DNA of 22,374 bases from an uncultured Muribaculaceae bacterium. GTDB lineage: Bacteria > Bacteroidota > Bacteroidia > Bacteroidales > Muribaculaceae. The number at the start of each line of letters is the position of its first letter. Within the stretch, counting starts at the first letter, position 1. The notes below the pieces were generated by a model. That model did no database searches and was not told the origin of the DNA. It was given only the letters and a program-made list of their open reading frames with translations. Below are positions 1 to 7,239 of this stretch, piece after piece. The position numbers were made by a program, and so were the translations under genes. The DNA lies in assembly GCA_910584495.1 (NCBI GenBank), contig CAJUAR010000046.1, positions 1 through 22,374 on the forward strand, read 5' to 3'.

Positions 1-5
1 AACCC

Positions 6-51
6 GTTGCTTTAGCAACATAACCTTCAAGTGAAGCTTGCGAAACTTGAA
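6..51 (-). other. Two short hairpins after the 120-residue gene
   Basis: Positions 26-32 (TTCAAGT) pair with 45-51 (ACTTGAA), and positions 6-11 (GTTGCT) pair with 14-19 (AGCAAC) around a two-base loop. They directly follow the stop codon of the minus-strand gene. They could help end its transcript, but neither is followed by a clear U-run on that strand, so termination is uncertain. Confidence 0.3.
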
Positions 52-414
52 TTATTTACCCAATCTGTCGGCAAGGTCATGTGCCTTGTCCGAGAGATTG
101 TCGAGCAGGTCGGCACTTTTGTCCATAATGTTTGCCGTAGCACCTTTCACTTTGTCGGCCACCGACGAGGCTTTGTCGCGAGCCTGATTGAGCATTGAGT
201 CTGGATTGTTTTGTTGCTCTGCTATTCGTTCCTTAACACCCGACACAACATCGTTGATTTTGTTGCGTGCGTTAGCTGCAAGGTCACAAGTATCTTCTTT
301 TACAGCATTTGCCTGATTTTCGATTGCTATTTTTGCGGCCTGAACCGAAACATGAGCGGCATCTTTGCTGATTTCTGCAGCCGCCACTGCTTTTTGTTGT
401 GCTAAGTTGTTCAT
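52..414 (-). CDS. Small alanine-rich helical protein (apolipoprotein/LEA-like), function unknown
   Basis: I do not recognise a named family. The 120-residue product has no signal peptide, no membrane segment and no cysteine apart from one near residue 43. It is rich in Ala, Asp, Lys and Asn, and almost every stretch reads as amphipathic helix. Loosely repeated units such as KASSVADKVKGA (about 81-92) and DKAHDLADRLGK at the C-terminus recall apolipoprotein-like or late-embryogenesis-type helical proteins of bacterial stress responses. That resemblance is compositional only. The start at 414 is the only sensible ATG. No TAnnTTTG promoter is visible between it and the terminator at 492-533, so its own promoter was not found. 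The stop at 52 is followed by two small hairpins (26-51 and 6-19). Confidence 0.7.
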   Translation of the reverse strand: MNNLAQQKAVAAAEISKDAAHVSVQAAKIAIENQANAVKEDTCDLAANARNKINDVVSGVKERIAEQQNNPDSMLNQARDKASSVADKVKGATANIMDKSADLLDNLSDKAHDLADRLGK

Positions 415-491
415 CTTTTGCTATTTTATGTGTTTATTAATTTCTGAAATCCGTAGTTCGGACACTTTATGCAATATAAACAACCGTAGGC

Positions 492-533
492 AAAAAAAGT
501 TCCGCCCGGTGTTGCACCGAGCGGAGAAACTTT
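492..533 (-). terminator. Rho-independent terminator for the 61-residue gene
   Basis: On the minus strand a ten-base stem, CCGCTCGGTG (524-515) with CACCGGGCGG (511-502), closes a CAA loop with one G-T wobble. It is extended by AAGTT/AACTT across a small bulge and runs straight into seven U residues (complement of 492-498). It begins about 15 bases after the stop codon of the small gene at 548-733. Confidence 0.8.
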
Positions 534-547
534 GAAAACTACTATGG

Positions 548-733
548 TCAATTAAGTCCCATGAGAGGCATGCCGGGAATGCCAGTGCTGTAGGAGGACC
601 GTGCATACTGCATTATGCGAGCAAGCGTCGTTGCCTTAGGCCCAATGCCCGACGATGCAACTGATCGGTTTTGTGGAGTCTTGACCATTACAGAGCCTGC
701 GAGAGGCGAAAGAAGAGTAGAACTTTTCTTCAT
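548..733 (-). CDS. Small 61-residue protein of unknown function
   Basis: The frame is open upstream to a TTG at 746-748, but the ATG at 731-733 is the better start and gives a 61-residue product beginning MKKSSTLLSPLAG. It is rich in Ser, Gly, Met and basic residues (SVASSGIGPKATTLARIM in the middle, GIPGMPLMGLN at the end), with no obvious signal peptide or membrane helix. The main support for it being real is context. A strong intrinsic terminator starts about 15 bases after the stop on the same strand, and the gene lies in an otherwise empty divergent region with the sigma factor. No TAnnTTTG promoter was found upstream. I do not recognise the family and assign no function. Confidence 0.55.
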   Translation of the reverse strand: MKKSSTLLSPLAGSVMVKTPQNRSVASSGIGPKATTLARIMQYARSSYSTGIPGMPLMGLN

Positions 734-889
734 AGGCAGAAAGCGCAAATAGTTAATTAAAGTGATAACAACTTAATAACGCATTGATGCCGCACTTTAT
801 TGTATGGTTTCATCCCCAATTATTTGAATAATGGGTAAAAAAAATATTGTGCAGAAAGTGTTAAATATTGCCAACGACAATCGATGATG

Positions 890-921
890 TTTGGGCATGT
901 CAAAGAAAATATTTATCTTTG
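890..921 (+). promoter_or_regulatory. Bacteroidota-type promoter of the sigma factor gene
   Basis: TTTG at 890-893, a 20-base spacer and TATCTTTG at 914-921 match the primary sigma consensus of Bacteroides (TTTG, 19-21 bases, TAnnTTTG) exactly. The expected start near 928 gives a leader of about 75 bases before the ATG at 1004. Confidence 0.8.
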
Positions 922-1003
922 CATAAGGAAAAAAAGAAATAATATTCAATCAAATTTATTGCCTATTGCACACTGCTACTCTGAACACAAAGAATAGAAA
1001 ATA

Positions 1004-1594
1004 ATGCAAGACACACACACGCTCACCGACGAACAGTTGGTAGTAAGTTATGCCAATGGCGACAACAGTGCCTTTGACAAGTTGTTGCTAAGGCATAAGT
1101 CACAACTTTTTAATTATATATTCCAGATGGTCCGCGACAGAGATGTTGCCGACGATATATTTCAAGAAACGTTTATTAAAGTAATTACAACTATCAAACA
1201 GGGTCGTTACAACGATATGGGCAAGTTTACGGCCTGGATAACTCGTATAGCCCGAAACCTTGTCATTGATTCTTTCCGCTCGGAGAAGAGCGAGTCTGTG
1301 GTTTCGGCCGACAACGAAGAATACGACATTCTCAACCGCAAAGATTTATCAGAAGAAACCATAGAAGATATCCTGATTGACATGCAGATTGAAAACGATA
1401 TTCGCAATCTTGTAAGCCAGCTGCCCGAGCCTCAGCAAGAAGTTCTGAACATGCGCTATTACAAGGACTTATCATTTAAAGAGATTGCTGAAATTCTTGG
1501 TGTAAGCATTAATACCGCCCTTGGACGCATGCGTTATGCCATTCTCAATCTTCGCCGCATGATAAAAGAAAAAGATTTAATGTTGACCCGCTAA
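1004..1594 (+). CDS. ECF-type RNA polymerase sigma factor
   Basis: The 196-residue product has the two-domain layout of ECF sigma factors. Region 2 covers about residues 25-95, with the core-binding and -10-recognition helices around DVADDIFQETFIKV and the aromatic-rich WITRIARNLVIDSFR. An acidic linker follows at about 96-130. Region 4 covers about 132-190 with the helix-turn-helix LSFKEIAEILGVSINTALGR that reads the -35 element. It directs RNA polymerase to a small regulon. No anti-sigma (FecR- or zinc-anti-sigma-like) gene and no TonB-dependent receptor lies next to it, so control may be transcriptional or act through an unlinked partner. Its own promoter is of the housekeeping type, suggesting constitutive expression. 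The ATG at 1004 places region 2 at the usual distance from the N-terminus. A hairpin terminator follows. Confidence 0.93.
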   Translation: MQDTHTLTDEQLVVSYANGDNSAFDKLLLRHKSQLFNYIFQMVRDRDVADDIFQETFIKVITTIKQGRYNDMGKFTAWITRIARNLVIDSFRSEKSESVVSADNEEYDILNRKDLSEETIEDILIDMQIENDIRNLVSQLPEPQQEVLNMRYYKDLSFKEIAEILGVSINTALGRMRYAILNLRRMIKEKDLMLTR

Positions 1595-1613
1595 CTCTTC
1601 TCCATAAGGTATT

Positions 1614-1655
1614 CGAGGCCCGTACATATTTGATGTGCGGGCCTCGGTGTCTTTT
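1614..1655 (+). terminator. Terminator after the sigma factor gene, shared with the convergent operon
   Basis: CGAGGCCCGTACAT (1614-1627) pairs with ATGTGCGGGCCTCG (1633-1646), 14 bases with one wobble and a five-base loop, followed by TGTCTTTTG. It lies 19 bases after the sigma stop and 10 bases beyond the end of the convergent HU-LysM gene. It should terminate the plus strand. The minus-strand side has the stem but no U-run. Confidence 0.8.
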
Positions 1656-1656
1656 G

Positions 1657-2832
1657 TTAGAATTTTGCAAGAATCTCGGCTTGCTTATTTCGGGCAATTC
1701 TGCGTGCTTCCTCAGGAGTTGCACCCGGGAATGTGCTTTGGTCGGGTATAACCACACGCGTACCCGGACGGATTGTGTTTGGATTTGATATCACATCCCT
1801 GTTAGCCTCGAAAATATACACCCAGAAGAATTTTTCGTGATAGTGCTTCACCGCCAGGCGTATAAGGCTTACATCTACAGTATCGTAGACTTTAGCTTTG
1901 GACGTTTGGGGCTGAGTTGTCGCCGATGTGGTGGCTTTAGAAGTTTCCGGCATTGCTTTTTCTTCCGGTTTTGAAGCTTGTACGACATCCTTGTTGCTGC
2001 TCGGTTCGGTATTTATATCCACTTCGGTAATTGTCATCACAACGCTGTCGGCCGGTATACTGTCGGCCGGCACCTCTTCGTCGTCACCATAGAGGTCAGG
2101 GATAGGTTGGTGATATACAGCAGCATAATACCCACAGGCTATTGCCGCTACGACTGCCAAAGAAATCCAGAGCCACAGGAGGCCTTTTTTCTTGGGTTTA
2201 CGTCGAGGGCTGACGTATTCGTCCTCTTCTTCATCGGTCTCTTCTTCAACTCTCTGTTCAGTCACAATATTTGCCTTGTCAACAGGTTGCTCTATCTTTG
2301 GTCCCTGTTGCTTCGGCACTGGCGCCACTGGAGCAGGGATGATTGTCTCTTCCACCGTCTGAGGCTCATATTCAGAGACATAAATATCCTCGCTCACGGA
2401 AACAGCATGTTCTGGAGCTGCTTCGGGCTCTTCATCAGAATCCTCGGCATCAGGTTGACGAGTTTCGGGCACTTCGTCTTGCCCGGACTCTTTTTCTGGC
2501 TCCGGTTCGGAGGGAGTTTGAACTTCGTTCTCCGCTTCAAATTCCACACCGGGAGCGAGTTCTACAGCATCGAACATGTCGAAGGGACGATTGACTTCGT
2601 CTATAATTACTGGATCCGGAATGAAAACCACTTCGGCACTTTTCTCAAGAGGGTCTTCCGAAGCACGTCGGAAAGTTCCTATGTTTTTAATGGTCACGCT
2701 ATCACCTTGGGCTAAGCGCTCCTCGATGGTTGCAAAGAATGATTTCAGGAAACGTCGGGCTGTGTTAGGGTCGGATTCCGTAACCTTGGCAAGCCTTGTA
2801 ATGAGCTGTGAAAGAGTTATTATATCGTTCAT
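1657..2832 (-). CDS. Membrane-anchored HU-family DNA-binding protein with C-terminal LysM-like domain
   Basis: The 391-residue protein starts with an HU/IHF fold (about 1-90; signature VTIKNIGTFRRA at 46-57). The region that should form the long DNA-clasping arm is short and lacks the usual RNP turn, so the DNA contact may differ from classical HU. A long acidic, Pro/Glu-rich segment (about 95-208) follows, then a basic stretch RRKPKKK at 210-216 and one transmembrane helix (about 217-240). By the positive-inside rule the HU domain faces the cytoplasm. The remaining 150 residues would be periplasmic: a low-complexity Ser/Thr/Lys linker and a LysM-like module (about 315-363, ending in RPGTRVVIPD) expected to bind peptidoglycan. 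The start overlaps the stop of the upstream hydrolase by ATGA. Membrane-attached HU-superfamily proteins are known in Bacteroidetes; a role in linking nucleoid and wall is inference. Confidence 0.88.
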   Translation of the reverse strand: MNDIITLSQLITRLAKVTESDPNTARRFLKSFFATIEERLAQGDSVTIKNIGTFRRASEDPLEKSAEVVFIPDPVIIDEVNRPFDMFDAVELAPGVEFEAENEVQTPSEPEPEKESGQDEVPETRQPDAEDSDEEPEAAPEHAVSVSEDIYVSEYEPQTVEETIIPAPVAPVPKQQGPKIEQPVDKANIVTEQRVEEETDEEEDEYVSPRRKPKKKGLLWLWISLAVVAAIACGYYAAVYHQPIPDLYGDDEEVPADSIPADSVVMTITEVDINTEPSSNKDVVQASKPEEKAMPETSKATTSATTQPQTSKAKVYDTVDVSLIRLAVKHYHEKFFWVYIFEANRDVISNPNTIRPGTRVVIPDQSTFPGATPEEARRIARNKQAEILAKF

Positions 2833-3626
2833 AAGGGAAGAAATTCAAAGTTGTCGGCATCGTTAATAATCGGAAAGTTGCGACGATATTCGTCTTGTTT
2901 CTGGCGGCTGAGGTCGGCAACGACAAAAGGCCCGGCAGAGCGCCCGACAGTCATACCTCGACCATCAAAAATATACGAGAGATTATTATATGTGCCGTAG
3001 CAATCCTCTCCGCTGCGATTTGCACCAACCACGCAGCATTGGTTCTCGATGGCACGTGCTATGAGCAGATGCTCCCAAGCATAGGCACGAGCCTGCGGCC
3101 AATTGGCTGGAACAAGGAGAAGGTCGTAAGGCGATTTCCGGAGACGACACCATGCCGGAAAACGCAGGTCGTAACACACTATCATAGAAATGTTCCAACC
3201 TCGAAATCGCACCAAAGGTATGTCTTTGCAGCCATGAGCAAATATTTTCGATTCGCGACTGAGAGAGAAAAGATGCCTTTTGTCGTAAAAAGTCTCATCG
3301 CTGTTTGGCTCAATGAAAAACGCACGATTGAAAAGTTTGCCTTCTTCGGTGGCTAAGAAACTACCGGCAACAGCCACGGAATAACGAGCAGACAGGTGGC
3401 GGATAAATTCCATGGTTGGACCGTCTACCGGTTCGGCAAGGTCGCGGACCACGTCCTCATCGTCGGAATAACCGGTAGAAAACAGTTCTGGCAGAACAAC
3501 AACATCGGAGCGTGGTGGCAGCGATTGAAATGCTGTTCTAACATTTTCAAAGTTCTTCTCCTTATCGGCCCATTCTATGGCAAGCGGCAGTGCCGCTACA
3601 CGCAGATAATCATTGTAATAATTCAT
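2829..3626 (-). CDS. Carbon-nitrogen hydrolase, omega-amidase (YafV/Nit2-like)
   Basis: The 265-residue product is a nitrilase-superfamily enzyme with the full catalytic triad: Glu47 in LPELFSTGY, Lys116 in YDKRHLF and Cys151 in MIVCYDLRFPAWCR. These motifs match the YafV/Nit2 branch, whose members hydrolyse omega-amides such as 2-oxoglutaramate and 2-oxosuccinamate. They clear the ketoacid amides left when glutamine or asparagine aminotransferases act. The protein is cytoplasmic, with no signal peptide, and the length is normal. Its start overlaps the acyltransferase stop and its stop overlaps the HU-LysM start, both by ATGA, so these three genes are translationally coupled. The neighbours do not point to a shared pathway. 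Assignment to the omega-amidase subgroup rests on motif resemblance. Confidence 0.88.
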   Translation of the reverse strand: MNYYNDYLRVAALPLAIEWADKEKNFENVRTAFQSLPPRSDVVVLPELFSTGYSDDEDVVRDLAEPVDGPTMEFIRHLSARYSVAVAGSFLATEEGKLFNRAFFIEPNSDETFYDKRHLFSLSRESKIFAHGCKDIPLVRFRGWNISMIVCYDLRFPAWCRLRKSPYDLLLVPANWPQARAYAWEHLLIARAIENQCCVVGANRSGEDCYGTYNNLSYIFDGRGMTVGRSAGPFVVADLSRQKQDEYRRNFPIINDADNFEFLPL

Positions 3627-4171
3627 TCAGTCGAGAAATTTTCCGGATATTTGCCTTGATATGGTTTGTAATAGTCTTTGATTGTCCGTATGTCTTTTTC
3701 AATATCACCGCTTGGCACAAAAGTATCCTTGATGAATACATTTTTGGTTTTAAAATCAATCACTCCAAGAACAATAGGCACACTGCTCTGTATGGCAATA
3801 TGCAAAAAACCGGTGTGCCACCTCGTGGTGCGGCTTCGTGTTCCTTCGGGAGTTATGGCAAGTGCCAAACGCTCAGAGGCGTTGAATTTTTCCACAATCA
3901 AATCAGTGAGCGAAACTGTGCTTTTGCGCTTTCGCGGTACTGCAATCCCACCCATTGAACGAAAAAAGACTCCTAAAGGCCAGAAAAACCATGTGTCCTT
4001 CATCAAGAAGCCAGCTTTTCGACCCACGGAAGCATAGACAAGCTTGCCTATGACAAAATCCCAATTACTGGTGTGTGGGGCAACGCAAATAATACATTTT
4101 GGATAGTCGGGGACAGTTATCTCCACCGACCATCCAAAACATTTAAGGAGCCAGGCGGCCAATTTTTTCAT
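3623..4171 (-). CDS. PlsC-like 1-acyl-glycerol-3-phosphate acyltransferase family protein
   Basis: The 182-residue product carries the acyltransferase signatures. The HX4D catalytic pair is His33/Asp38 in APHTSNWD, a MGGIAVPR segment at 73-80 fits motif II, and PEGTRSR at 108-114 is the phosphate-binding motif III. Such enzymes move an acyl chain from acyl-ACP or acyl-CoA to a lysophospholipid or related acceptor at the inner face of the inner membrane. At 182 residues it is short for PlsC (usually 230-250) and has no clear N-terminal transmembrane helix, only a hydrophobic start (LAAWLLKCFGW). It matches the small PlsC-like proteins common in Bacteroidetes whose acceptor is unproven. It overlaps both neighbours by ATGA. 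The catalytic class is well supported; the exact substrate is unknown. Confidence 0.87.
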   Translation of the reverse strand: MKKLAAWLLKCFGWSVEITVPDYPKCIICVAPHTSNWDFVIGKLVYASVGRKAGFLMKDTWFFWPLGVFFRSMGGIAVPRKRKSTVSLTDLIVEKFNASERLALAITPEGTRSRTTRWHTGFLHIAIQSSVPIVLGVIDFKTKNVFIKDTFVPSGDIEKDIRTIKDYYKPYQGKYPENFSTE

Positions 4172-4530
4172 TCGGCAAGAGCCTCCTTGATTTGTTTGCG
4201 CACTTCCTCGGGAAGGGCTTCGTTCATTTTTTTGACAAGTTCGTCGAGGCCGTCGGCAAAGTCAGCCAGCAGCTTGGCATAAGCTTGGCGGAAATATTTG
4301 GTGCGTTCTTTGTTGTAGATGGCTTTGTTTTCGAAATCTTTTGGTGTCTGGTCGAAATCAATGCTCACACGTGCAAGAGAGCCCTGCTGTAAAGCCACAG
4401 CTTGAGCTACGATGTTGTAAACATCGGCACGTTTGATCTGCGGGAAGGCATCCCGAGCCAGAATCATGTCGACAGCAGCAGCTCCGCAGCTGGTGCGTAT
4501 ATACTTTTTGAGATCGCGTTTGTTTGCCAT
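4168..4530 (-). CDS. Conserved hypothetical helical protein, 120 residues
   Basis: I do not recognise a named function. The product begins MANKRDLKKYIRTSCGAAAV and is predicted to be almost wholly helical. A central segment holds aromatic and basic residues (NKAIYNKERTKYFRQAYAKLL), and a charged C-terminal helix ends in EEVRKQIKEALAE. It has no signal peptide, membrane segment or metal-binding cluster (a single Cys at 15). It lies 13 bases after thrC and overlaps the acyltransferase start by four bases, so it is certainly part of the same transcript. Regular codon use and tight coupling support it as a real gene. Confidence 0.8.
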   Translation of the reverse strand: MANKRDLKKYIRTSCGAAAVDMILARDAFPQIKRADVYNIVAQAVALQQGSLARVSIDFDQTPKDFENKAIYNKERTKYFRQAYAKLLADFADGLDELVKKMNEALPEEVRKQIKEALAE

Positions 4531-4543
4531 AATAATTGTAGTT

Positions 4544-5854
4544 TTAGTTTGTTGGTTGTATCGAAATGAAATGTTTTCGCAGAGCCGGGAGAGTAGGGGG
4601 AAGAATAATCGGCTGACGCTTTGTTTTCAACGCTTGTTTCAACTGCCATGGTATCTCGGCGTTTTTCGCAACCTGACGGACAATGTCGAGCTGCTTGGCC
4701 GGGTGTCCTGTTGCAAAGATTACCTTGGGGCAATTGTCGTCGATGGCAGCGGCAGCCTCGTAAGCCACTGCACCATGAGGATCAATAACGTAGTCATTTA
4801 CACATCGTATCTTTCCCATGGCAAGCATAATGTCGTCGTCGCTCACAGGAGGCGCGGCTACAATATCGCGACGTATGGCCTCTAAGTCTCTGCCATATAT
4901 ACATTCAAGCCTTGGCCAGCCCGAAGGATAGCTCATGTCGATAGAATGAGCGAGCGTCCGCACCGGTGCCGAGTTCTTGCATTGTTGTCCGGCAAGCAAT
5001 GGAGCTAACTGGTTGTTGGCCGCAGTGGCACCCACAATCTTGCCCATTGGCAGGCCCATTTTTTTAGCCATAGCTGTGGCTACTACGTTGCTCATATTTC
5101 CACAGGGCATGCAGTAGTGAGCCTCTTCGGCACCATGAATGTCGAGGTGCTTCATTTGAGCGTAGGCATAGAAGGCAAAGCTAATCTGCGGAATTAGCCG
5201 TGCAATGTTGATCGAATTTCCGCCTGTAAGATGGAGGTCGGAGAGCGATGGGTCGCTCATTGCCATCTGTACGAGGCGTTTGCAGTCCTCGACGCTACCG
5301 GCGATTTCAAGAGGAAATATGTTCTCGCCCAAGGCAGTGAGTTCCGACAGCTGGGTGCGGCTTAGTTTTCCTCGCGGGAAAAGCACGGAGACGCTGATGC
5401 CCGACATGCGGAAAAGCCCGTTGGCTGTAGCGGCACCTGTATTGCCGGTAGTTGCCACAATCACATTTCGACAATATTTTTCATCGTTATTGAACTCACG
5501 GAGCAGTCGGGCCATGAAACGAGCTCCATAGTCTTTAAATGTAAGTGTAGGACCGTGGAATAATTCGAGGACATAGGTCTGTCTGCCAATATGTTTGAGC
5601 GGCGCATCGAAAGCAAAAGCCTCACCGACAATATTTTTTAGCACAGCACCGTCGATTTCGTCGCCCACAAAGGCACTTGCCACCACAAAGGCTATTTCGC
5701 CAAGCGACATCTGTCCGATGTTGTTGAAAAAGGCATGTGGAATGGACGGCATATTCTCGGGCATAAACATTCCCGAATCCGCTGCGATGCATCGGTTCAC
5801 GGCCTCTTTGAAGGAAACTGCTCCTATATTTGATTTTGTACTTACGTATCTCAT
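4544..5854 (-). CDS. thrC: Threonine synthase
   Basis: The 436-residue enzyme converts O-phosphohomoserine to threonine and phosphate using pyridoxal phosphate, the last step of threonine synthesis in the cytoplasm. The PLP-binding lysine is Lys107 in LTFKDYGARF, and the phosphate/substrate loop is TTGNTGAA (about 135-142). The N-terminus, MRYVSTKSN with a following FKEAVNRC helix and the phrase DSGMFMPE, is typical of bacterial fold-type II threonine synthases. Length is normal. No other threonine-pathway gene (thrA, thrB) lies in the window; in Bacteroides these are often adjacent, so thrC appears detached here. The gene sits 55 bases after the coiled-coil gene, with no TAnnTTTG promoter and no leader-peptide attenuator visible between them. 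Confidence 0.96.
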   Translation of the reverse strand: MRYVSTKSNIGAVSFKEAVNRCIAADSGMFMPENMPSIPHAFFNNIGQMSLGEIAFVVASAFVGDEIDGAVLKNIVGEAFAFDAPLKHIGRQTYVLELFHGPTLTFKDYGARFMARLLREFNNDEKYCRNVIVATTGNTGAATANGLFRMSGISVSVLFPRGKLSRTQLSELTALGENIFPLEIAGSVEDCKRLVQMAMSDPSLSDLHLTGGNSINIARLIPQISFAFYAYAQMKHLDIHGAEEAHYCMPCGNMSNVVATAMAKKMGLPMGKIVGATAANNQLAPLLAGQQCKNSAPVRTLAHSIDMSYPSGWPRLECIYGRDLEAIRRDIVAAPPVSDDDIMLAMGKIRCVNDYVIDPHGAVAYEAAAAIDDNCPKVIFATGHPAKQLDIVRQVAKNAEIPWQLKQALKTKRQPIILPPTLPALRKHFISIQPTN

Positions 5855-5909
5855 TTATCAGAACAACACAGAGCTATATCTGATGTTTGATTCGGGGAAT
5901 TAAAAAATG

Positions 5910-7205
5910 TTAGAACAATGACAGTTGTGCATCGCTCTCAGGGTGCCGTGGTTTGCGAGGAGGCTCGGTATAGCCGAAATCATCCTTTGTTTCTCCTTTT
6001 AGAGACTGGAGATTGTCGGCAGGAATTGCAGTGAACCATTCGGGACACTCAAAGTCGTCCTCGATAGCTGCAAGTTCTTTGTTTTTGTCATCTCCATATT
6101 CGGCTTGAGCATCACAAGCAGTATTCTGCTGATGAACAGCTTCTTCGTCTGTTAAAGCTATGGAGAAGAGGTCGCTTTGATTTTCGGCAAGCTTTGCATT
6201 GAGACGTTCGCACTCTTGCTTAAGCTGTTTGTTAACCGTTTTGAGACGAGCAATCCGTTCGTCCCGTTTTCTAATCATAGCTTCGACTTGTTCCATCTGA
6301 GTTTTGAGTTCGTCAAGAGCCGACAGGTACGCTTTGGCTTCGTTGAGTTCGTTCGTCACTTTTGCCAACTTTTCTTTTTCTGTTGCGAGTTGTTGCTGCA
6401 AATCGTTGTACATCAACTCACTCATACGTTGCTGCTCCTTTAGGTTGTCGTTTGCCGACATTGTGTCGGCCAGCTGCTTGTGCAAGTCTTCAAGTTGTTC
6501 TTTGCTGATTATACCTTCGCTTCCTGTGGAATTGCCAGTCTGCTCAAGTTCAGATTTGAGTTGTTCTATTTCCTTGTTCAGTTCATCGACAATAGTGGTC
6601 TGCACATCTGCTACTTTGAGCTTGTTGAGGAGGCTTTTGTTTTCCAATTGGAATTGTTCGCGTTCGGCTTCTGCCGAAGCCACACGCTGTTCGAGGTCGT
6701 TGACACGGTCGGCAAGAGCCCGTCGGCGACGGTCGGCGCTCAATTGCTGTTCGCGCAGTGTGGTGCGCTGTTGCTCAAGATGTTGCATCTCTGTCCGTAG
6801 TTTCTCAGCATCGCGTCGGGATGCTTCTGCGGCATTTTTGAGTTTGCTTTCGGCAAATTTTTCTGCTTCGAGCATCAGGCTGTTGAGATAGTCGTTCAAC
6901 GAAGTGTCGAGAGCTTCTACAAGAATTTTCTTTTGCTGCTCGGGGTTAACGCTGCGATGCAAAAAATCAGGCAGAGCAGAGTTGAAAACAGCCACAACGC
7001 CATCGAAAATCTTTGCTTTCATCTCTGGATTGACAATGGGCATGGGCACAATTTCTTCAAGACCTTCGGAGAGGTCGTCGTTGGCGGCTTTGACCACTTC
7101 GCCTTCTGTCGTTGTAGGGTTGGACGCTTCGCTGTCGGCCATTTCGCAGTCGTCATAGTCGCTGCCAAATCCGAAGAGGCGTTTTAAACTCGATGCAAAG
7201 CTCAT
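5910..7205 (-). CDS. Coiled-coil protein with C-terminal sliding-clamp-binding-like motif
   Basis: The 431-residue protein has no recognised enzyme domain. An acidic N-terminal segment (about 10-55) leads to a helical region (about 55-125, around NPEMKAKIFDGVVAVF and VEALDTSLNDYLNSL). A long heptad-rich coiled coil follows to about residue 345, full of Glu, Gln, Leu, Arg and Lys, then an acidic, Pro-containing tail. The last five residues, 427-431, are QLSLF, the textbook bacterial beta-clamp-binding pentapeptide (consensus QL[S/D]LF) at an exposed C-terminus. A second match, QSDLF, occupies 343-347 at the end of the coiled coil. No transmembrane helix is present. The gene lies 34 bases after the 990-residue protein gene and 55 before thrC. 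A role at the replication fork or in repair is inference from the motif. Confidence 0.85.
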   Translation of the reverse strand: MSFASSLKRLFGFGSDYDDCEMADSEASNPTTTEGEVVKAANDDLSEGLEEIVPMPIVNPEMKAKIFDGVVAVFNSALPDFLHRSVNPEQQKKILVEALDTSLNDYLNSLMLEAEKFAESKLKNAAEASRRDAEKLRTEMQHLEQQRTTLREQQLSADRRRRALADRVNDLEQRVASAEAEREQFQLENKSLLNKLKVADVQTTIVDELNKEIEQLKSELEQTGNSTGSEGIISKEQLEDLHKQLADTMSANDNLKEQQRMSELMYNDLQQQLATEKEKLAKVTNELNEAKAYLSALDELKTQMEQVEAMIRKRDERIARLKTVNKQLKQECERLNAKLAENQSDLFSIALTDEEAVHQQNTACDAQAEYGDDKNKELAAIEDDFECPEWFTAIPADNLQSLKGETKDDFGYTEPPRKPRHPESDAQLSLF

Positions 7206-7239
7206 TATGTGTTATAGTATGTTTGTTTAAATTAGTATT

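Noticed and set aside
1978..2715. 245-residue plus-strand frame opposite the HU-LysM gene
   Set aside because: It mirrors the acidic low-complexity linker (Glu codons read as Phe/Leu/Arg) and has no independent support.
6304..6891. Ser/Arg/Cys-rich frame opposite the coiled-coil gene
   Set aside because: Its composition is the complement of Glu/Gln/Leu-rich heptads, so it is a shadow.
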